The notes below the pieces were generated by a model. That model was given only the letters and a program-made list of their open reading frames with translations, was not told the DNA's origin and made no database searches. Position numbers and translations under genes: made by a program. Positions 7,886 through 17,544 of a stretch of 64,000 bases of DNA are shown piece after piece (position 1 is the first letter of the stretch; every line of letters starts with the position of its first letter). The stretch comes from Planctomycetia bacterium (GTDB lineage Bacteria; Planctomycetota; Planctomycetia; Pirellulales; JACPPG01): contig JACPPG010000044.1 in NCBI GenBank assembly GCA_016191115.1, positions 184,250 through 248,249 of the forward strand, written 5' to 3'.

Positions 7886-9619
7886 ATGAAACTCCTCTGG
7901 CAGTGCGCGACGAGCGCGTTCGTGGCGGCGTGCGTGCTTGGACTAGCAACGGGAAAGCGGGCGACGGCTCAGGAAGCACCAAGCGAGGCCCCGGCCGGGG
8001 CCGCGGCGCCAGAGCCCGCCGCGGCTCCGCCGGCGCCGAATGTGCCGCCCTATTTCTCCGGCACCAGTCCGCCGGACGACAAGCCCCCGTTCTGGCCCGA
8101 CCAGACGGGCGCGAAAGCCGGCGTGTGGGCGACACCCGCCGGGGACGGGAAGGGTGACCTGCCGGACAAGCTGACGATTCCCGATCTCTTGGATCGCGTC
8201 AACCACAACGTGTTCTCGATCAACATGGTGTGGACGCTCATCGCCGGCTTCTTGGTGATGTTCATGCAGGCCGGGTTCATGTTCGTCGAGACCGGGTTGT
8301 GCCGTGCGAAGAACTCGGCTCATACCTCGGCCATGAACTTGATGATTTACCCGCTGGGTTGCTTGGCATTTTGGGCCTACGGTTTCGGCATCGGTTGGGG
8401 CAACTGGTTCAACGGGCCGGTTCCTCCCGAGGGCTGGTACTCGTCTCTAGGTCCGGGCACCGCCGTGCTCAACGACGGCATCGGCATCGGACCGGACACG
8501 GCGAATCCGGAGGTTTTCAAGTACGGCCTCCTGGGCACGAAGGGCTTCTTTCTGCACGGCGTCGACGACGTCAGCGTGATGGCCCTGTTCTTTTTCATGA
8601 TGGTGTTCATGGACACCACGGCCACGATCCCCACGGGCGCCATGGCCGAACGGTGGAGCTGGAAGAACTTCTGCCTTTTCGGTCTGTGGGTTGCGCTGCC
8701 GTACTGTATCTACGCCAATTGGGTGTGGGGCGGCGGCTGGTTGGCGCAGATGGGGAAAAACTGGAACTTTGGCCATGGAGCGGTGGATTTCGCCGGGTCG
8801 GGCGTGGTGCATGCCATGGGAGGAGTGATCGCGCTCGCCGGGGCGATGGTCCTCGGCCCGCGCATCGGCAAGTACGTCAACGGCAAGCCGCAGGCCATGC
8901 CCGGCCACAACATCCCGATGGTGGTCCTAGGGACGTTCATCCTGGCGTTCGGTTGGTTCGGGTTTAATCCCGGCTCGACGCTCGCCGGCACGGACTTGCG
9001 GATCAGCTTCGTGGTCGTCAATACAATGCTGGCAGGCATCACTGGCGCGCTCGGCGCCATGTTCTTCATGCAGTTGATCGGCATGAAGCCCGACCCCTCG
9101 ATGATGTGCAACGGCATGTTGGCCGGCCTGGTGGCGATCACGGCGCCGTGCGCATTTGTCGAAAGTTGGGCGGCCGCCCTGATCGGCGCGATTGCCGGCG
9201 TGGTGGTCGTCGTGAGCGTGTTCTTCTGGGACCGGGCGGGAGTTGACGATCCGGTCGGCGCTATCAGCGTGCACGGAGTCAACGGCATCTGGGGCGTGAT
9301 CTCCGTGGGCCTGTTCGCCAACGGGCAGTACGGCGCCGGGTGGCAAGGCGTCTCAAGGCCGGAGTTCGTTGAGAAGTACGGCAGCGACGGCGTCCGCGGC
9401 TTGTTCTACGGCGACGCGACGCAGTTGTACGCGCAACTGGTGGATGCGGCCGTGGTGGTCGTCTTCGGCTTCATCATGGCGTACGTGTGGTTCAAGATCA
9501 GCGACATGATTACGCCGATTCGCGTCAGCCGGGAGACCGAGCTGGAAGGCCTGGACGTTCCCGAGATGGGCGCGGTCGGCTACCCGGACTTTGCTCCGGC
9601 ACACGGCATCAACGCGTGA
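7886..9619 (+). CDS. amt: Ammonium transporter (Amt/MEP/Rh family) with long periplasmic leader
   Basis: Conducts ammonium/ammonia across the inner membrane. ATG 7886 opens a cleavable signal peptide (ends about ATAQEA), then an Ala/Pro-rich stretch to about residue 80, before the eleven-helix Amt core (first helix NMVWTLIAGFLVMFMQAGFMFVETG). Family motifs include FWAYGFGIGWG, the ammonium-binding-site DFAGSGVVHAMGG and the pore-histidine segment ISVHGVNGIWG. 577 residues, longer than the usual ~400-450 because of the N-terminal extension. A C-terminal tail after the last helix carries the PIRVSRETELEGLDVPEMG segment expected to contact a PII protein; no PII gene is adjacent. Confidence 0.93.
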   Translation: MKLLWQCATSAFVAACVLGLATGKRATAQEAPSEAPAGAAAPEPAAAPPAPNVPPYFSGTSPPDDKPPFWPDQTGAKAGVWATPAGDGKGDLPDKLTIPDLLDRVNHNVFSINMVWTLIAGFLVMFMQAGFMFVETGLCRAKNSAHTSAMNLMIYPLGCLAFWAYGFGIGWGNWFNGPVPPEGWYSSLGPGTAVLNDGIGIGPDTANPEVFKYGLLGTKGFFLHGVDDVSVMALFFFMMVFMDTTATIPTGAMAERWSWKNFCLFGLWVALPYCIYANWVWGGGWLAQMGKNWNFGHGAVDFAGSGVVHAMGGVIALAGAMVLGPRIGKYVNGKPQAMPGHNIPMVVLGTFILAFGWFGFNPGSTLAGTDLRISFVVVNTMLAGITGALGAMFFMQLIGMKPDPSMMCNGMLAGLVAITAPCAFVESWAAALIGAIAGVVVVVSVFFWDRAGVDDPVGAISVHGVNGIWGVISVGLFANGQYGAGWQGVSRPEFVEKYGSDGVRGLFYGDATQLYAQLVDAAVVVVFGFIMAYVWFKISDMITPIRVSRETELEGLDVPEMGAVGYPDFAPAHGINA

Positions 9620-9803
9620 TTTCGGTATCGGGCTTTGGAGCGCCGTCGGCAGGATGGGCGTGATGCTTCTATGCGGGCCAGGAACTCGGCCGCGGGCACT
9701 GTCGCGACAGACGCCCGCGGCCGAGGCCCCCATCAAACAGCGGCGGTGGGGCGGCTCGCGCGAAGTTCTCTGGCTTCCGCCTAGCCAGAAGGATGCCTGG
9801 GTT

Positions 9804-9831
9804 TGAGCGAGTGGCGCAAGCCACTCGCTCA
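9804..9831. repeat. Perfect 11-bp stem hairpin
   Basis: TGAGCGAGTGG (9804-9814) and CCACTCGCTCA (9821-9831) are exact complements around a 6-nt loop. It lies in the 382-bp gap 9620-10001 between amt and the SMR-like gene, which otherwise shows no gene. No T-run follows, so it resembles the dispersed GTGGC/GCCAC palindromes of this genome (compare 27,003-27,071) more than a classical terminator. Confidence 0.6.
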
Positions 9832-10001
9832 GCTCGGGTTTCCGGCCCCTTTGCGCCGCGTTTCTTTCGCGCCCGCGGGCAGCGATGCTGGCCGCGTGAC
9901 GGATCGCCTCTGGATCGTCGCGGATTTGTCGAGCGCGGTCACAGCCAGGAGGTAGAATCGAGCCCCCATACGTTGCTCTTTCAAGGGCGGAGGACATCGC
10001 G

Positions 10002-10334
10002 ATGCATCACGTGCTGATTTGGGCAATCTTCCTTGGCGCCGCGTGCCTCGAGGTCGGCGGCGATGCAGTTATCCGCAAAGGGCTGCGCGCAGGCGGCCTA
10101 ACGCTGATACTGGTCGGCTGCCTTTCCCTGGCAACTTATGGGGTTGTCGTCAACCTCGTGCGATGGGATTTCTCGCGATTGCTCGGCGTCTATGTGGCCC
10201 TGTTCGCTGTGGTGAGCGTGCTCGCTGGTAGATTTCTATTTGAAGAGTCGGTCCCGCTCTCGACATGGATCGGCTTGGCAATCATCGTTCTCGGGGGACT
10301 GTGCATCCAGTTTGGGCCGGCGATTCTTGCTTGA
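10002..10334 (+). CDS. SMR/DMT-type four-helix membrane protein
   Basis: 110 residues, nearly all hydrophobic, in four helices. The first helix has the small-multidrug-resistance signature of an acidic residue in the membrane (FLGAACLEVGGDAVIRKGL, Glu about 17), and the last helix is LSTWIGLAIIVLGGLCIQFG. Size and layout match SMR or YnfA-like members of the drug/metabolite transporter superfamily, which usually work as dimers exporting cationic compounds. The substrate cannot be deduced. It is followed after 122 nt by a rhomboid protease gene. Confidence 0.7.
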   Translation: MHHVLIWAIFLGAACLEVGGDAVIRKGLRAGGLTLILVGCLSLATYGVVVNLVRWDFSRLLGVYVALFAVVSVLAGRFLFEESVPLSTWIGLAIIVLGGLCIQFGPAILA

Positions 10335-10456
10335 CTCGATTCAAACTGTGCCGCTACCCCTCGCTATCCCCCTTGGACAGTGCAACCAAACGGGTTAGCC
10401 TGACGAGTGCGCCCGCGAGCGAGACAGGTGCGGCGCGCGTCCTGAGGAAACACCGC

Positions 10457-11368
10457 ATGCGGGAAATCGGCAAGGTGGCAAGCGCGCGCGACGGCGCGCG
10501 GCTGGCGGACTACCTGCTTACCAAAGGGATCCGCACGCGCGTCGAGGAAAACGCCGGCGCCGCCACCATCTGGGTCTATGAAGAGGACCAGCGGGAAACG
10601 GCCCGGCAGGAGCTCGACGCGTTCAACCGCGACCCTGCCGACCCGCGCTACGATGCGGCCGCCGACCGGGCGAAGTCGATCGCGCGCGAGGCCGCGGCGC
10701 TCGACAAACGCTACAGCAAGAACGTCATCGAGGTGCGCGAGCGGTGGGCCGCGGGGCGGCTCGGCAGCCGCCCGGTGACGGCGCTGCTTTTGGCCATGAG
10801 TCTGACCGTGGCCGTGACGAGCAACTTTGGCCAGGACGCGCCGACCGATTCGGTGCTGCGCGAGCTGTGGATCACGCCCATCGCCGCCCGGGGAGACGCC
10901 CTGGTTTCCGAGGGCCTGGAGCCGACGCTCCGCGGCCAATGGTGGCGGCTGGTAACGCCCATCTTCATCCACTTCGGCATCCTGCACCTCGTCTTCAACA
11001 TGTTTCTGCTCGTCGACCTGGGAACGCTCGTCGAGTTGCGGCGCGGCTCGTCGCGGATGCTCCTCTTGGTGCTGGCCCTGGCGATCTCGTCGAACCTGGC
11101 GCAGTTCTATTGGAAGCACAATCCGCTGTTCGGCGGGATGTCCGGCGTGGGGTACGGCCTGTTTGGCTATGTGTGGATGAAGAGTCGCTACGATCCCCTG
11201 GCCGGTTTCTTCCTGCATCCCAGCACGGTTTTCATCATGATCGTGTGGTTCGTGCTATGTCTGTTGAATCGCGTCGGGGGGGTCGCCAATGCGGCGCACA
11301 CCGCCGGACTGCTACTGGGAATAGCGATCGGCCTGGCGCCGATCGTCGTCCGGCGGCTGCGCTTTTAG
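10457..11368 (+). CDS. Rhomboid-family intramembrane serine protease
   Basis: Cleaves transmembrane substrates inside the bilayer. Start ATG 10457 (MREIGKVASARDGARLADYL), with GAGGA about nine bases upstream; the open frame extends further 5' without family similarity. Residues 1-95 form the soluble N-terminal domain seen in GlpG-like rhomboids; helices start near 107. The catalytic pair is visible: Ser229 in GGMSGVGYG and His281 in NAAHTAG, together with HLVFNM (177-182) that lines the active site. 303 residues. The physiological substrate is unknown. Confidence 0.88.
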   Translation: MREIGKVASARDGARLADYLLTKGIRTRVEENAGAATIWVYEEDQRETARQELDAFNRDPADPRYDAAADRAKSIAREAAALDKRYSKNVIEVRERWAAGRLGSRPVTALLLAMSLTVAVTSNFGQDAPTDSVLRELWITPIAARGDALVSEGLEPTLRGQWWRLVTPIFIHFGILHLVFNMFLLVDLGTLVELRRGSSRMLLLVLALAISSNLAQFYWKHNPLFGGMSGVGYGLFGYVWMKSRYDPLAGFFLHPSTVFIMIVWFVLCLLNRVGGVANAAHTAGLLLGIAIGLAPIVVRRLRF

Positions 11369-11741
11369 GGTCATGCCTGGAATCCGTTGCCGTGTGCCAT
11401 TGGCTCTGCCAGTCGTATTGGACGCGGCCGATGGCGCCCTTGGACGGTCGGGCCGATTTTGACGGCAATGGTCCCGCGCCGTGAGGCTCAAAAGACGGTC
11501 CCTTCGCCGGCTGCCTCTTGTCAACCGGAGCGACATCTTCGTACAATGCGGGCCTCATTGATCGGCCAACTAGTGATGCGTGCGGCGCGGAACGCTTGAT
11601 AACCGGGCCATTGATTGGGACACGCTGCCGGGCTCGGACGCGTTTGTAGGATGGGGACCGCGACTCATCGTGGGCAAGATGGCTGGTTGCCATAACGCCC
11701 GTGATCCGTCGACAGCACGTTTTTCAAAAGGAGAGAATTCG

Positions 11742-11885
11742 ATGAAGAAGGTGTTCGCACTTGTAACGCTATTGGGCATGGGGGTGGCAATCGTCGGGTG
11801 CAGCGAATCTAAGGACAAGGGGAAGGCGGCTGGTGGTGACAAAGCTCCGGCCACCACTCCCGCCCCCGCTGGCGACGCCAAGTAA
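11742..11885 (+). CDS. Tiny secreted lipoprotein
   Basis: 47 residues: a signal peptide (MKKVFALVTLLGMGVAIVGC) whose last Cys is in a lipobox (IVGC, Cys20), then a short Lys/Ala/Pro/Gly-rich tail. AAGGAG at 11,728-11,733 gives a good ribosome site for ATG 11742. A strong terminator follows at 11,938. Small Lys-rich lipoproteins of this kind are common and uncharacterised in planctomycetes. The 373-bp stretch 11,369-11,741 before it holds no other gene that I can support. Confidence 0.7.
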   Translation: MKKVFALVTLLGMGVAIVGCSESKDKGKAAGGDKAPATTPAPAGDAK

Positions 11886-11937
11886 GGCTGAACGAATCGC
11901 GATTCGGCCACGACCTTGTGGCCGATGGCAACTTCAA

Positions 11938-11975
11938 GGAGGGAGGACGAAACATTTCGTCCCCCCTCTTTTTTT
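11938..11975 (+). terminator. Rho-independent terminator after the small lipoprotein gene
   Basis: GGAGGGAGGACGAAA (11,938-11,952) pairs with TTTCGTCCCCCCTC (11,955-11,968) and is followed by a run of seven T. It sits 53 nt after the lipoprotein stop. Confidence 0.85.
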
Positions 11976-12082
11976 GTTGCGGGCGGGCTTGCGGCATACT
12001 CGGACGTGGCCCATGCCGGTGCACAAATTTAGCCGCGACGCGACAGTAGGGTGCCCTGCAAGCACGCGGATGAGCGCTCGAT

Positions 12083-13252
12083 TCAGTGATTGCCACCAAC
12101 GATGGCACGGTCGGGACGAGGAACTTCCCCACACGCGTCGAGCGCCAAGACGGCGTAGGCCGTCCCGGCGTTTGAGATGAGATGCTGGGTGTGCCAGGCT
12201 TGGGACGGCGTGAACCACCGGCCGCTCGCCCGCTGATGGGTCCTGAGCCACGCGACACCGCGCTCTAGGCGACGATCCGCCGCGGGAACGCCGGCCTGCC
12301 GCGCGACGAAGACCGCGAATCCGGTGGCGTACCCGTCTGTAGCCAGCGAGCTTTTGTAGCCGCGGTCCGGGCCGACGTAGGCGAGGAACTCCGTGCCGTA
12401 TCCCTTTTCGGCCTTCATGCTCGCCACGCGCTCTTGCGCCACCGACGGGTCGCTCGTGTTGTCGACGAGACTGGCCATCGACCAGCCGCCGTCGGGCCGT
12501 TGGGCCGCGAGCAGGGTGCCAAGGATTTCCGCCTGGGCGTCGCCGGAAAGGAGCCCTTCGACGTGCGCCGACGCCCACAGCATCATCGCGCGCTGGTGCA
12601 GGCTGACCGTTTTCGAATTGAGAAGGAATTGCCGAATGCGCGCCAGGCCCGCCTGTGCGGCCGGCGTGCCGGCGTAGTCGCCGGGCGCCATGCCCACGGC
12701 GATCGCCGCCAGCGCGGCACCGTAGTGCTCATCGACCTTCAAGGGAGGCGTATCGCGAAAGGGCCACTGCCAGGCACCGTCGCTCCGCTGCACGGTCCAC
12801 ATCCGGTCGAGGGCTTGCCGGGTGAGCGGATGCAGCTTTCCGGTCGACGAGCGATCGTTGAGAGCCAGGGCCGAGGCCACGCCTATCGCCACCGCGCCGT
12901 CGATATCCTTGCACTCATAGGCAGGCATGGCCTCTCGCTTGCCCGCGGCAATCTCCTCAAAAAACTGTCGCACTTCCGGCGGCTGCGGCCGAACACTGTT
13001 AAGCGCCGGCCGGGCCATCATATAGGGGAGCATCATATGGCAGGCGATGCAGGCGTGCGTCTTCTGCCAGTCCAACGCCGCACGGTCGAGATACAGCGCC
13101 GCAAGCTCAAGCGAAAACGACTTGGCCAGCGGCTCATCAGCCGCGATCTCAGTGAGTGACTCGACCGTCGCGGGTGTTGCCGGCTCGGCGGCGTGCGCAG
13201 CGGCCAACCACCAACCCGCCCATATCGTGAGTCCAGCCACGGCGGATCTCAT
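12083..13252 (-). CDS. Exported squalene-cyclase-like toroid protein with a CxxCH motif
   Basis: 389 residues with a signal peptide (cleavage near AAHAAE, about 22). The body has repeated QW-type motifs of terpenoid-cyclase alpha/alpha toroids: QRSDGAWQWP, QRPDGGWSMAS and SGRWFTPS, separated by helical segments. Close to the N-terminus is HACIACH (residues 66-72), a CxxCH sequence that could bind haem covalently after export. The catalytic DxDD of hopene cyclases is not seen, so it is probably not a cyclase. The CxxCH plus toroid layout suggests a periplasmic cytochrome-like or binding protein; the role is unknown. Confidence 0.7.
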   Translation of the reverse strand: MRSAVAGLTIWAGWWLAAAHAAEPATPATVESLTEIAADEPLAKSFSLELAALYLDRAALDWQKTHACIACHMMLPYMMARPALNSVRPQPPEVRQFFEEIAAGKREAMPAYECKDIDGAVAIGVASALALNDRSSTGKLHPLTRQALDRMWTVQRSDGAWQWPFRDTPPLKVDEHYGAALAAIAVGMAPGDYAGTPAAQAGLARIRQFLLNSKTVSLHQRAMMLWASAHVEGLLSGDAQAEILGTLLAAQRPDGGWSMASLVDNTSDPSVAQERVASMKAEKGYGTEFLAYVGPDRGYKSSLATDGYATGFAVFVARQAGVPAADRRLERGVAWLRTHQRASGRWFTPSQAWHTQHLISNAGTAYAVLALDACGEVPRPDRAIVGGNH

Positions 13253-13431
13253 GGCGCGAATATATCCGCTCGTGCGGGCAGGCGAAATTCAATTTTCTCT
13301 CGCAGCATGCCGTAGGGTGCTCTGCGAGCACCGACGAAAAACACCACATTCCGCCGCGGCCACGAAAAAAACCCCACGGTCTGCCGCGACAGACCGTGGG
13401 CTCTTATGCGCAAACAATTCTAACTTTGCCC

Positions 13432-13469
13432 CCCCTCACGCCGACCCTCTCCCGCCAGGGGAGAGGGAG
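13432..13469. repeat. Short interspersed hairpin repeat (ccctctcc/ggagaggg), copy 2
   Basis: Same unit as at 1281-1317: CCCTCTCC (13,445-13,452) and GGAGAGGG (13,460-13,467) with a CCCCTCACGCCGA lead-in. It lies in the 281-bp gap between the toroid-protein gene and the acyl-CoA dehydrogenase gene, where no gene is apparent; an additional small hairpin (CCACGGTCTG / CAGACCGTGG) occurs at about 13,373-13,400. Confidence 0.6.
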
Positions 13470-13533
13470 CATTTAGCCTGCTGTGTGCCCCGAGATTGCT
13501 GCCTACTGCCTACCGCGCTCTGCCTACTGTTCC

Positions 13534-15519
13534 TCAGTCGTTCTTGTACGGCATCAGAATCTCGGCTTCAGGCAGGCCCGCGATACTCTTGAACGCGCCG
13601 TTGGCGATCGCTTCGCCCAGCTTGGTTGCCGTGCGATAGTACCGGTCGCTGGGGCGTGCGCCGGTGAGCTTGCGGGTCATGTCCTGGCAGACGATGTCGG
13701 CCGCGGCCTCGACACAAGGGTCGTTGCTGCGCGAGGCGTACAAGGCGGTGCAGAGGATGATGATCGCGTCTTGCACGCGCTGCGACAGCTCCGACATGCG
13801 GCACTGCCGGTCGGCCAGGGCGAGCTGGTGCTTGCGCATCGTGCCGCTGACCTCCATCCGCGAGCGCGAGAGGAAGCTGGCGGCGAATTCCGCGTGCTGC
13901 CGCAAGGTCTCGCTCATCGGAGGCAGCGAGGACCAGGCCGGCCGCTTCATCTTCTGCGCCACCCACCACTTGCTGTACGACGCCAGCGGACCACGAAGCG
14001 CCCAGGCGTGCGACGGGTTCATCATATTGGGCTTCTTGATGCCCGCGGCCGCCAGCGCCTTGCCGATCGGCTCGAAGAACATCGTGCCGTGGTGCTTCAC
14101 CAGCGACTTGAAGAAGGCCATGCCCAGCATCTCTCCTTCCCCCTCGTAGATGCAGGGGGCCAGGTACTCGTGCACGTTGTCGCCGAGAATGTGGCCGTGC
14201 AGGAAGGAGCGGCCGCCGTGAGTCTTCATCAACAACTCGATCGCGGCCTCTTTTTGGGCTTCGCTGCCGAAAATCTTGGCCACCACGCACTCCATCTCGC
14301 TGCGGTATCCCTTGTCGATCAGCCCGGCGCACCATTCCACCAGGGCGTCGGCCGCGACGATCAATCCGGCCAGACGCGCCAGGCGGCGCTCGACCAGCTC
14401 GCGGCTGACGATCGCCTGCCCGTACGTCTTGCGATAGCGCGCCCAGGGGAGCATGTTGGCGAGCATCAGCCGCATGGTTCCCGCGGCGCCCGCACAGAGC
14501 GCGACGCGGCCGAGGTTCAAGCCGTGATAGGCGATCGTCAGGCCGTCCCCCTTGATCGGCTTCAAGAGATTGGCGGCCGGAACGCGGAAATCTTTTAGCA
14601 CGAAGCCCTGGTTCATCGCGTACTTGAGCGCGTACAGGCCGTACGGCTTCAGACGGAAGTGCTCGTTTTCCTGGTCGGGCAGATCGACGATGAACACCGC
14701 CGGCCGCTTGTCGACCAGGCACACCAGCCCGATCGTCCGCCCGCACATGACGTTGGTGATGAACAGCTTCTCGCCGTTGATCACGTAGTCGTCGCCGTCG
14801 CGGTCGGCGCAGGTCCGCAGCGCCGTCAGGTCGCTGCCGGCATTGGGCTCAGTGAGCGCGAACGCGCTCAGCCGCTGGCCGCTGGCCAAGAGCGGCAGGT
14901 ATTTCTGCTTCTGCTCGGGAGTGCCGAACGAGCGCACCGGGTCGACCGCGCCGATGCAGCCGTGCACGCTGGCCATGCCGGAGATCGTGCCGTCGAGCAT
15001 CGACATCTTCGTGAGAAACGGCGCGAACGAAGCGAAGGGCGCGCCCGATCCGCCGTACTCGCGACCCACGAGGAGTCCCCAGTAACCAGCCTGTCCCAGC
15101 TCGTCGAGCACGTTCTTGGCGATAGAGCGCTTGGGAGCGTTGTCGAGGATGGTGCCGGCGTCGCGATGCTTGCGGACGATCGCCAGCGAGTCCTCCATCA
15201 CCTTGGCGACGTGTGGCGGCGTCTGGGCGGGCGCGCTCGCGAATAGGTCCACCGGAAGCTCGTCGTCCCACACGGCGCGGTGGGCCGGGCTGGCGACGGT
15301 TTGATACTGCGGGGCGAACAAGGCCTCGACCTGGTCGTCGGCCTTGTCGATGGCCCCGGTGCGGCGGGCTTCTTCCTCGCTTTTGCCACCCAGCTTGAGC
15401 GCGGTTTCGGCGAACGACTGTTTTTCGTCAGCCACCTGCGCCGGGCCATGCTTTCCGTTACCGCCGGCCGTGGTTGGCTGTTTGACTTCCGGTTCCGTGT
15501 CGACTGCGCGGCTGTTCAT
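13534..15519 (-). CDS. Acyl-CoA dehydrogenase family protein (661 aa)
   Basis: FAD-dependent enzyme introducing the first double bond in fatty-acid beta-oxidation. The first ~60 residues are a polar, probably flexible extension. The dehydrogenase core follows: GREYGGSGAPF, ASVHGCIGAVDPV, the FAD/substrate segment FALTEPNAGSDLTALRT, then FITNVMCG and, in the C-terminal helical domain, YEGEGEMLGM with a Glu in the position of the catalytic base. An extra C-terminal region beyond the usual ~380-residue fold makes it resemble long FadE-type enzymes. It lies downstream of the synthetase gene on the same strand, separated by repeat A2, so may be its own unit. Confidence 0.87.
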   Translation of the reverse strand: MNSRAVDTEPEVKQPTTAGGNGKHGPAQVADEKQSFAETALKLGGKSEEEARRTGAIDKADDQVEALFAPQYQTVASPAHRAVWDDELPVDLFASAPAQTPPHVAKVMEDSLAIVRKHRDAGTILDNAPKRSIAKNVLDELGQAGYWGLLVGREYGGSGAPFASFAPFLTKMSMLDGTISGMASVHGCIGAVDPVRSFGTPEQKQKYLPLLASGQRLSAFALTEPNAGSDLTALRTCADRDGDDYVINGEKLFITNVMCGRTIGLVCLVDKRPAVFIVDLPDQENEHFRLKPYGLYALKYAMNQGFVLKDFRVPAANLLKPIKGDGLTIAYHGLNLGRVALCAGAAGTMRLMLANMLPWARYRKTYGQAIVSRELVERRLARLAGLIVAADALVEWCAGLIDKGYRSEMECVVAKIFGSEAQKEAAIELLMKTHGGRSFLHGHILGDNVHEYLAPCIYEGEGEMLGMAFFKSLVKHHGTMFFEPIGKALAAAGIKKPNMMNPSHAWALRGPLASYSKWWVAQKMKRPAWSSLPPMSETLRQHAEFAASFLSRSRMEVSGTMRKHQLALADRQCRMSELSQRVQDAIIILCTALYASRSNDPCVEAAADIVCQDMTRKLTGARPSDRYYRTATKLGEAIANGAFKSIAGLPEAEILMPYKND

Positions 15520-15689
15520 CGTTACTACCCTTACGTGTTACTGTCGCCTGTGGCATGGCGGCCGGCCGACGGCGCGCAACGATCCAACTGGCATTAAATG
15601 ATAGAGCACCAAGGACTACCGACCGCCACAGCCGGATTATTGTAACCGCACCCAACGGTTCTTTCCACCGCCAGGTGGGGGTTTGCAGG

Positions 15690-15803
15690 GCCATTCTGTT
15701 TTTCAAAATGGCGAGGCGGGAAAATGGGACTGGCTCCGAGCATAAACAGCGCAAGTCCTTTCAGACCAACGTTGCGTCTCGGTGCCTGTCCCACTTTCCC
15801 GCC
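15690..15803. repeat. Dispersed imperfect palindrome, family A copy 2 (reverse orientation)
   Basis: Arms at 15,715-15,740 and 15,778-15,803 (26 nt, three mismatches) with the accessory hairpin at 15,690-15,712. Orientation is opposite to the copy at 5747. It fills most of the gap between the acyl-CoA dehydrogenase start (15,519) and the end of the synthetase gene. Confidence 0.85.
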
Positions 15804-15821
15804 GGTGCGCCGCCGGCAAGC

Positions 15822-17525
15822 TTACCGTGCCCCCGCTGCCACCGCTGAGGGGGCGTACATGGCCTCGATTTCGCGGGCGTAGTGTCCCTCGATCACCTTC
15901 CGCCGCAACTTCAAGGTCAGCGTCATCTCGTCATTCTCGACAGCGAATGGACGGGACAAAAGCGCGAATTTCTGCACCTGCTCGTAATGGGAAACTCCGG
16001 CCAGCCGCTGCGCGATGTGGGCTGCGTAAAGCTCGCGGACTTGGGGGTTTGTCAGGGTGTCGGCGATGTTCCCAACGGGGATTTCCAACTCCTTCAACTC
16101 AGCCATCAAAGGCTCGGGATTCACCACCACGAGCGCCGTCAGGAAATTGCGGGCGTCGCCGATCACCAGCGCCTGGGCGATCAGCGGATCGGCGGTCAGC
16201 AGAAACTCCAGGTTCACCGGCGCGATGTTCTTGCCGGCCGCGGTGACGATGAGCTCTTTTTTGCGGCCGGTGATCTTCAGGTAGCCTTCCTTGTCGATTT
16301 CGCCCAGGTCGCCGGTATAGAACCAGCCGTCCTTTAGCACCGCGGCCGTGGCCTCCGGCAGGTTCCAGTAGCCGCGCATGACGTGTGGGCCGCGCGTAAG
16401 GATTTCTCCCTCCTCCGAGATCTTTACCTCCACGCCGGGCACCAACCGGCCGACGGTGCCGACCTTGGTGTCGGAAAGCTGGCCGGTGGAAATCGTGGGC
16501 GAGGTTTCGGTCAGCCCATAGCCCTGCGAGATAAAGACGCCCTGCTCCTTGAAAAACAGGTGCGTGTGATCGGCCAAGGGCGCGCCGCCCGAGCCGCACA
16601 GCCGCGCCCGCCCGCCCAGCATGCCCTGCAGGGTTCCCGGCTTGTCGGCCAGACCCTGCGAGATCAGGAAGCGTTGCAGCTTGTCGAAGAAGTAGGGCAC
16701 GCCGTTAATCAAGGTGGGGTGAACTTCCTGGCAGTTAGCGACGATTGCCTCGGGGCTGTCGGCCAATGCCAGGACGATGCCCGCCGCGATCCAGGTGTAC
16801 AGATCGCAGGTGCGGGCGAAGATGTGGCTCAGCGGAAGCCACGTCAGGCGCAGGTCGTCGTTCTCCTGCTCGACCATCTTCAACATGGCCATCGTGTTAA
16901 AGGCCAGGTTGCCTTGCGTCAGCATCACTCCCTTGGGCTCGCCGGTCGTGCCCGAGGTGTAGAGGATGGTGGCCAAATCGTCCGGCTTTGCGTTGGCGGC
17001 GGCCTGCTCCTCGATCTTCGCGGCGGCCGTATCGTCGACCTTCGCCGTCAGGTCGGCCATGAGCGCGACTGGGAAGGGCCCGATCGGCTTGGGGCACGCG
17101 TCGAGCGAAACGATGGCGAGCGACTTGGCGAATTTCGAAGCCTGATCGACGAGCTTCTCTGCCTGGTCAGGGCCCGAAATGATCACCGCCTTGGCGCCGC
17201 TGTCGGTGATCTGATAGGCGATCTGTGGACCGGCCAATGACGCGTGCACGGGTACGTGGACGGCTCGGGCCAACTGGATCCCCAGGTCGCAGACGATCCA
17301 CTCGTAGCGATTCTTCGACACGAGCGCCACGCGATCGCCGGGGGCCACGCCCAACGCCACCAGCGCCGCCGCCACCCGACGCGCGTCGCGGGCGATCTCG
17401 CTCCATTTGACCGGCTGATACTTGCCGTCGCGTTTCACCAGCATGCCGGTCTTGTCGGCGTCGGCCCGGACGCGGGCGTTCCACATGGCGACAATCGTGG
17501 GGGCGTCGCGATCTACGAGTCTCAT
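15822..17525 (-). CDS. Long-chain acyl-CoA synthetase (AMP-binding)
   Basis: Activates fatty acids to acyl-CoA via an acyl-adenylate. Start taken at ATG 17525 (MRLVDRDAPTIVAMW), 19 nt after the thiolase stop; the frame is open further up but into thiolase coding sequence. Motifs in order: the P-loop-like LYTSGTTGEPKGVMLTQ, the adenine-site segment QGYGLTETSPT, WFYTGDLGEIDKEGYLKITGRKKELI and the C-terminal hinge. 567 residues, the FAA1-like type. It is third in the fadB-fadA-synthetase run and probably supplies substrate to it. Confidence 0.9.
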   Translation of the reverse strand: MRLVDRDAPTIVAMWNARVRADADKTGMLVKRDGKYQPVKWSEIARDARRVAAALVALGVAPGDRVALVSKNRYEWIVCDLGIQLARAVHVPVHASLAGPQIAYQITDSGAKAVIISGPDQAEKLVDQASKFAKSLAIVSLDACPKPIGPFPVALMADLTAKVDDTAAAKIEEQAAANAKPDDLATILYTSGTTGEPKGVMLTQGNLAFNTMAMLKMVEQENDDLRLTWLPLSHIFARTCDLYTWIAAGIVLALADSPEAIVANCQEVHPTLINGVPYFFDKLQRFLISQGLADKPGTLQGMLGGRARLCGSGGAPLADHTHLFFKEQGVFISQGYGLTETSPTISTGQLSDTKVGTVGRLVPGVEVKISEEGEILTRGPHVMRGYWNLPEATAAVLKDGWFYTGDLGEIDKEGYLKITGRKKELIVTAAGKNIAPVNLEFLLTADPLIAQALVIGDARNFLTALVVVNPEPLMAELKELEIPVGNIADTLTNPQVRELYAAHIAQRLAGVSHYEQVQKFALLSRPFAVENDEMTLTLKLRRKVIEGHYAREIEAMYAPSAVAAGAR

Positions 17526-17544
17526 GGTCGCAATCTCGCTGTGA

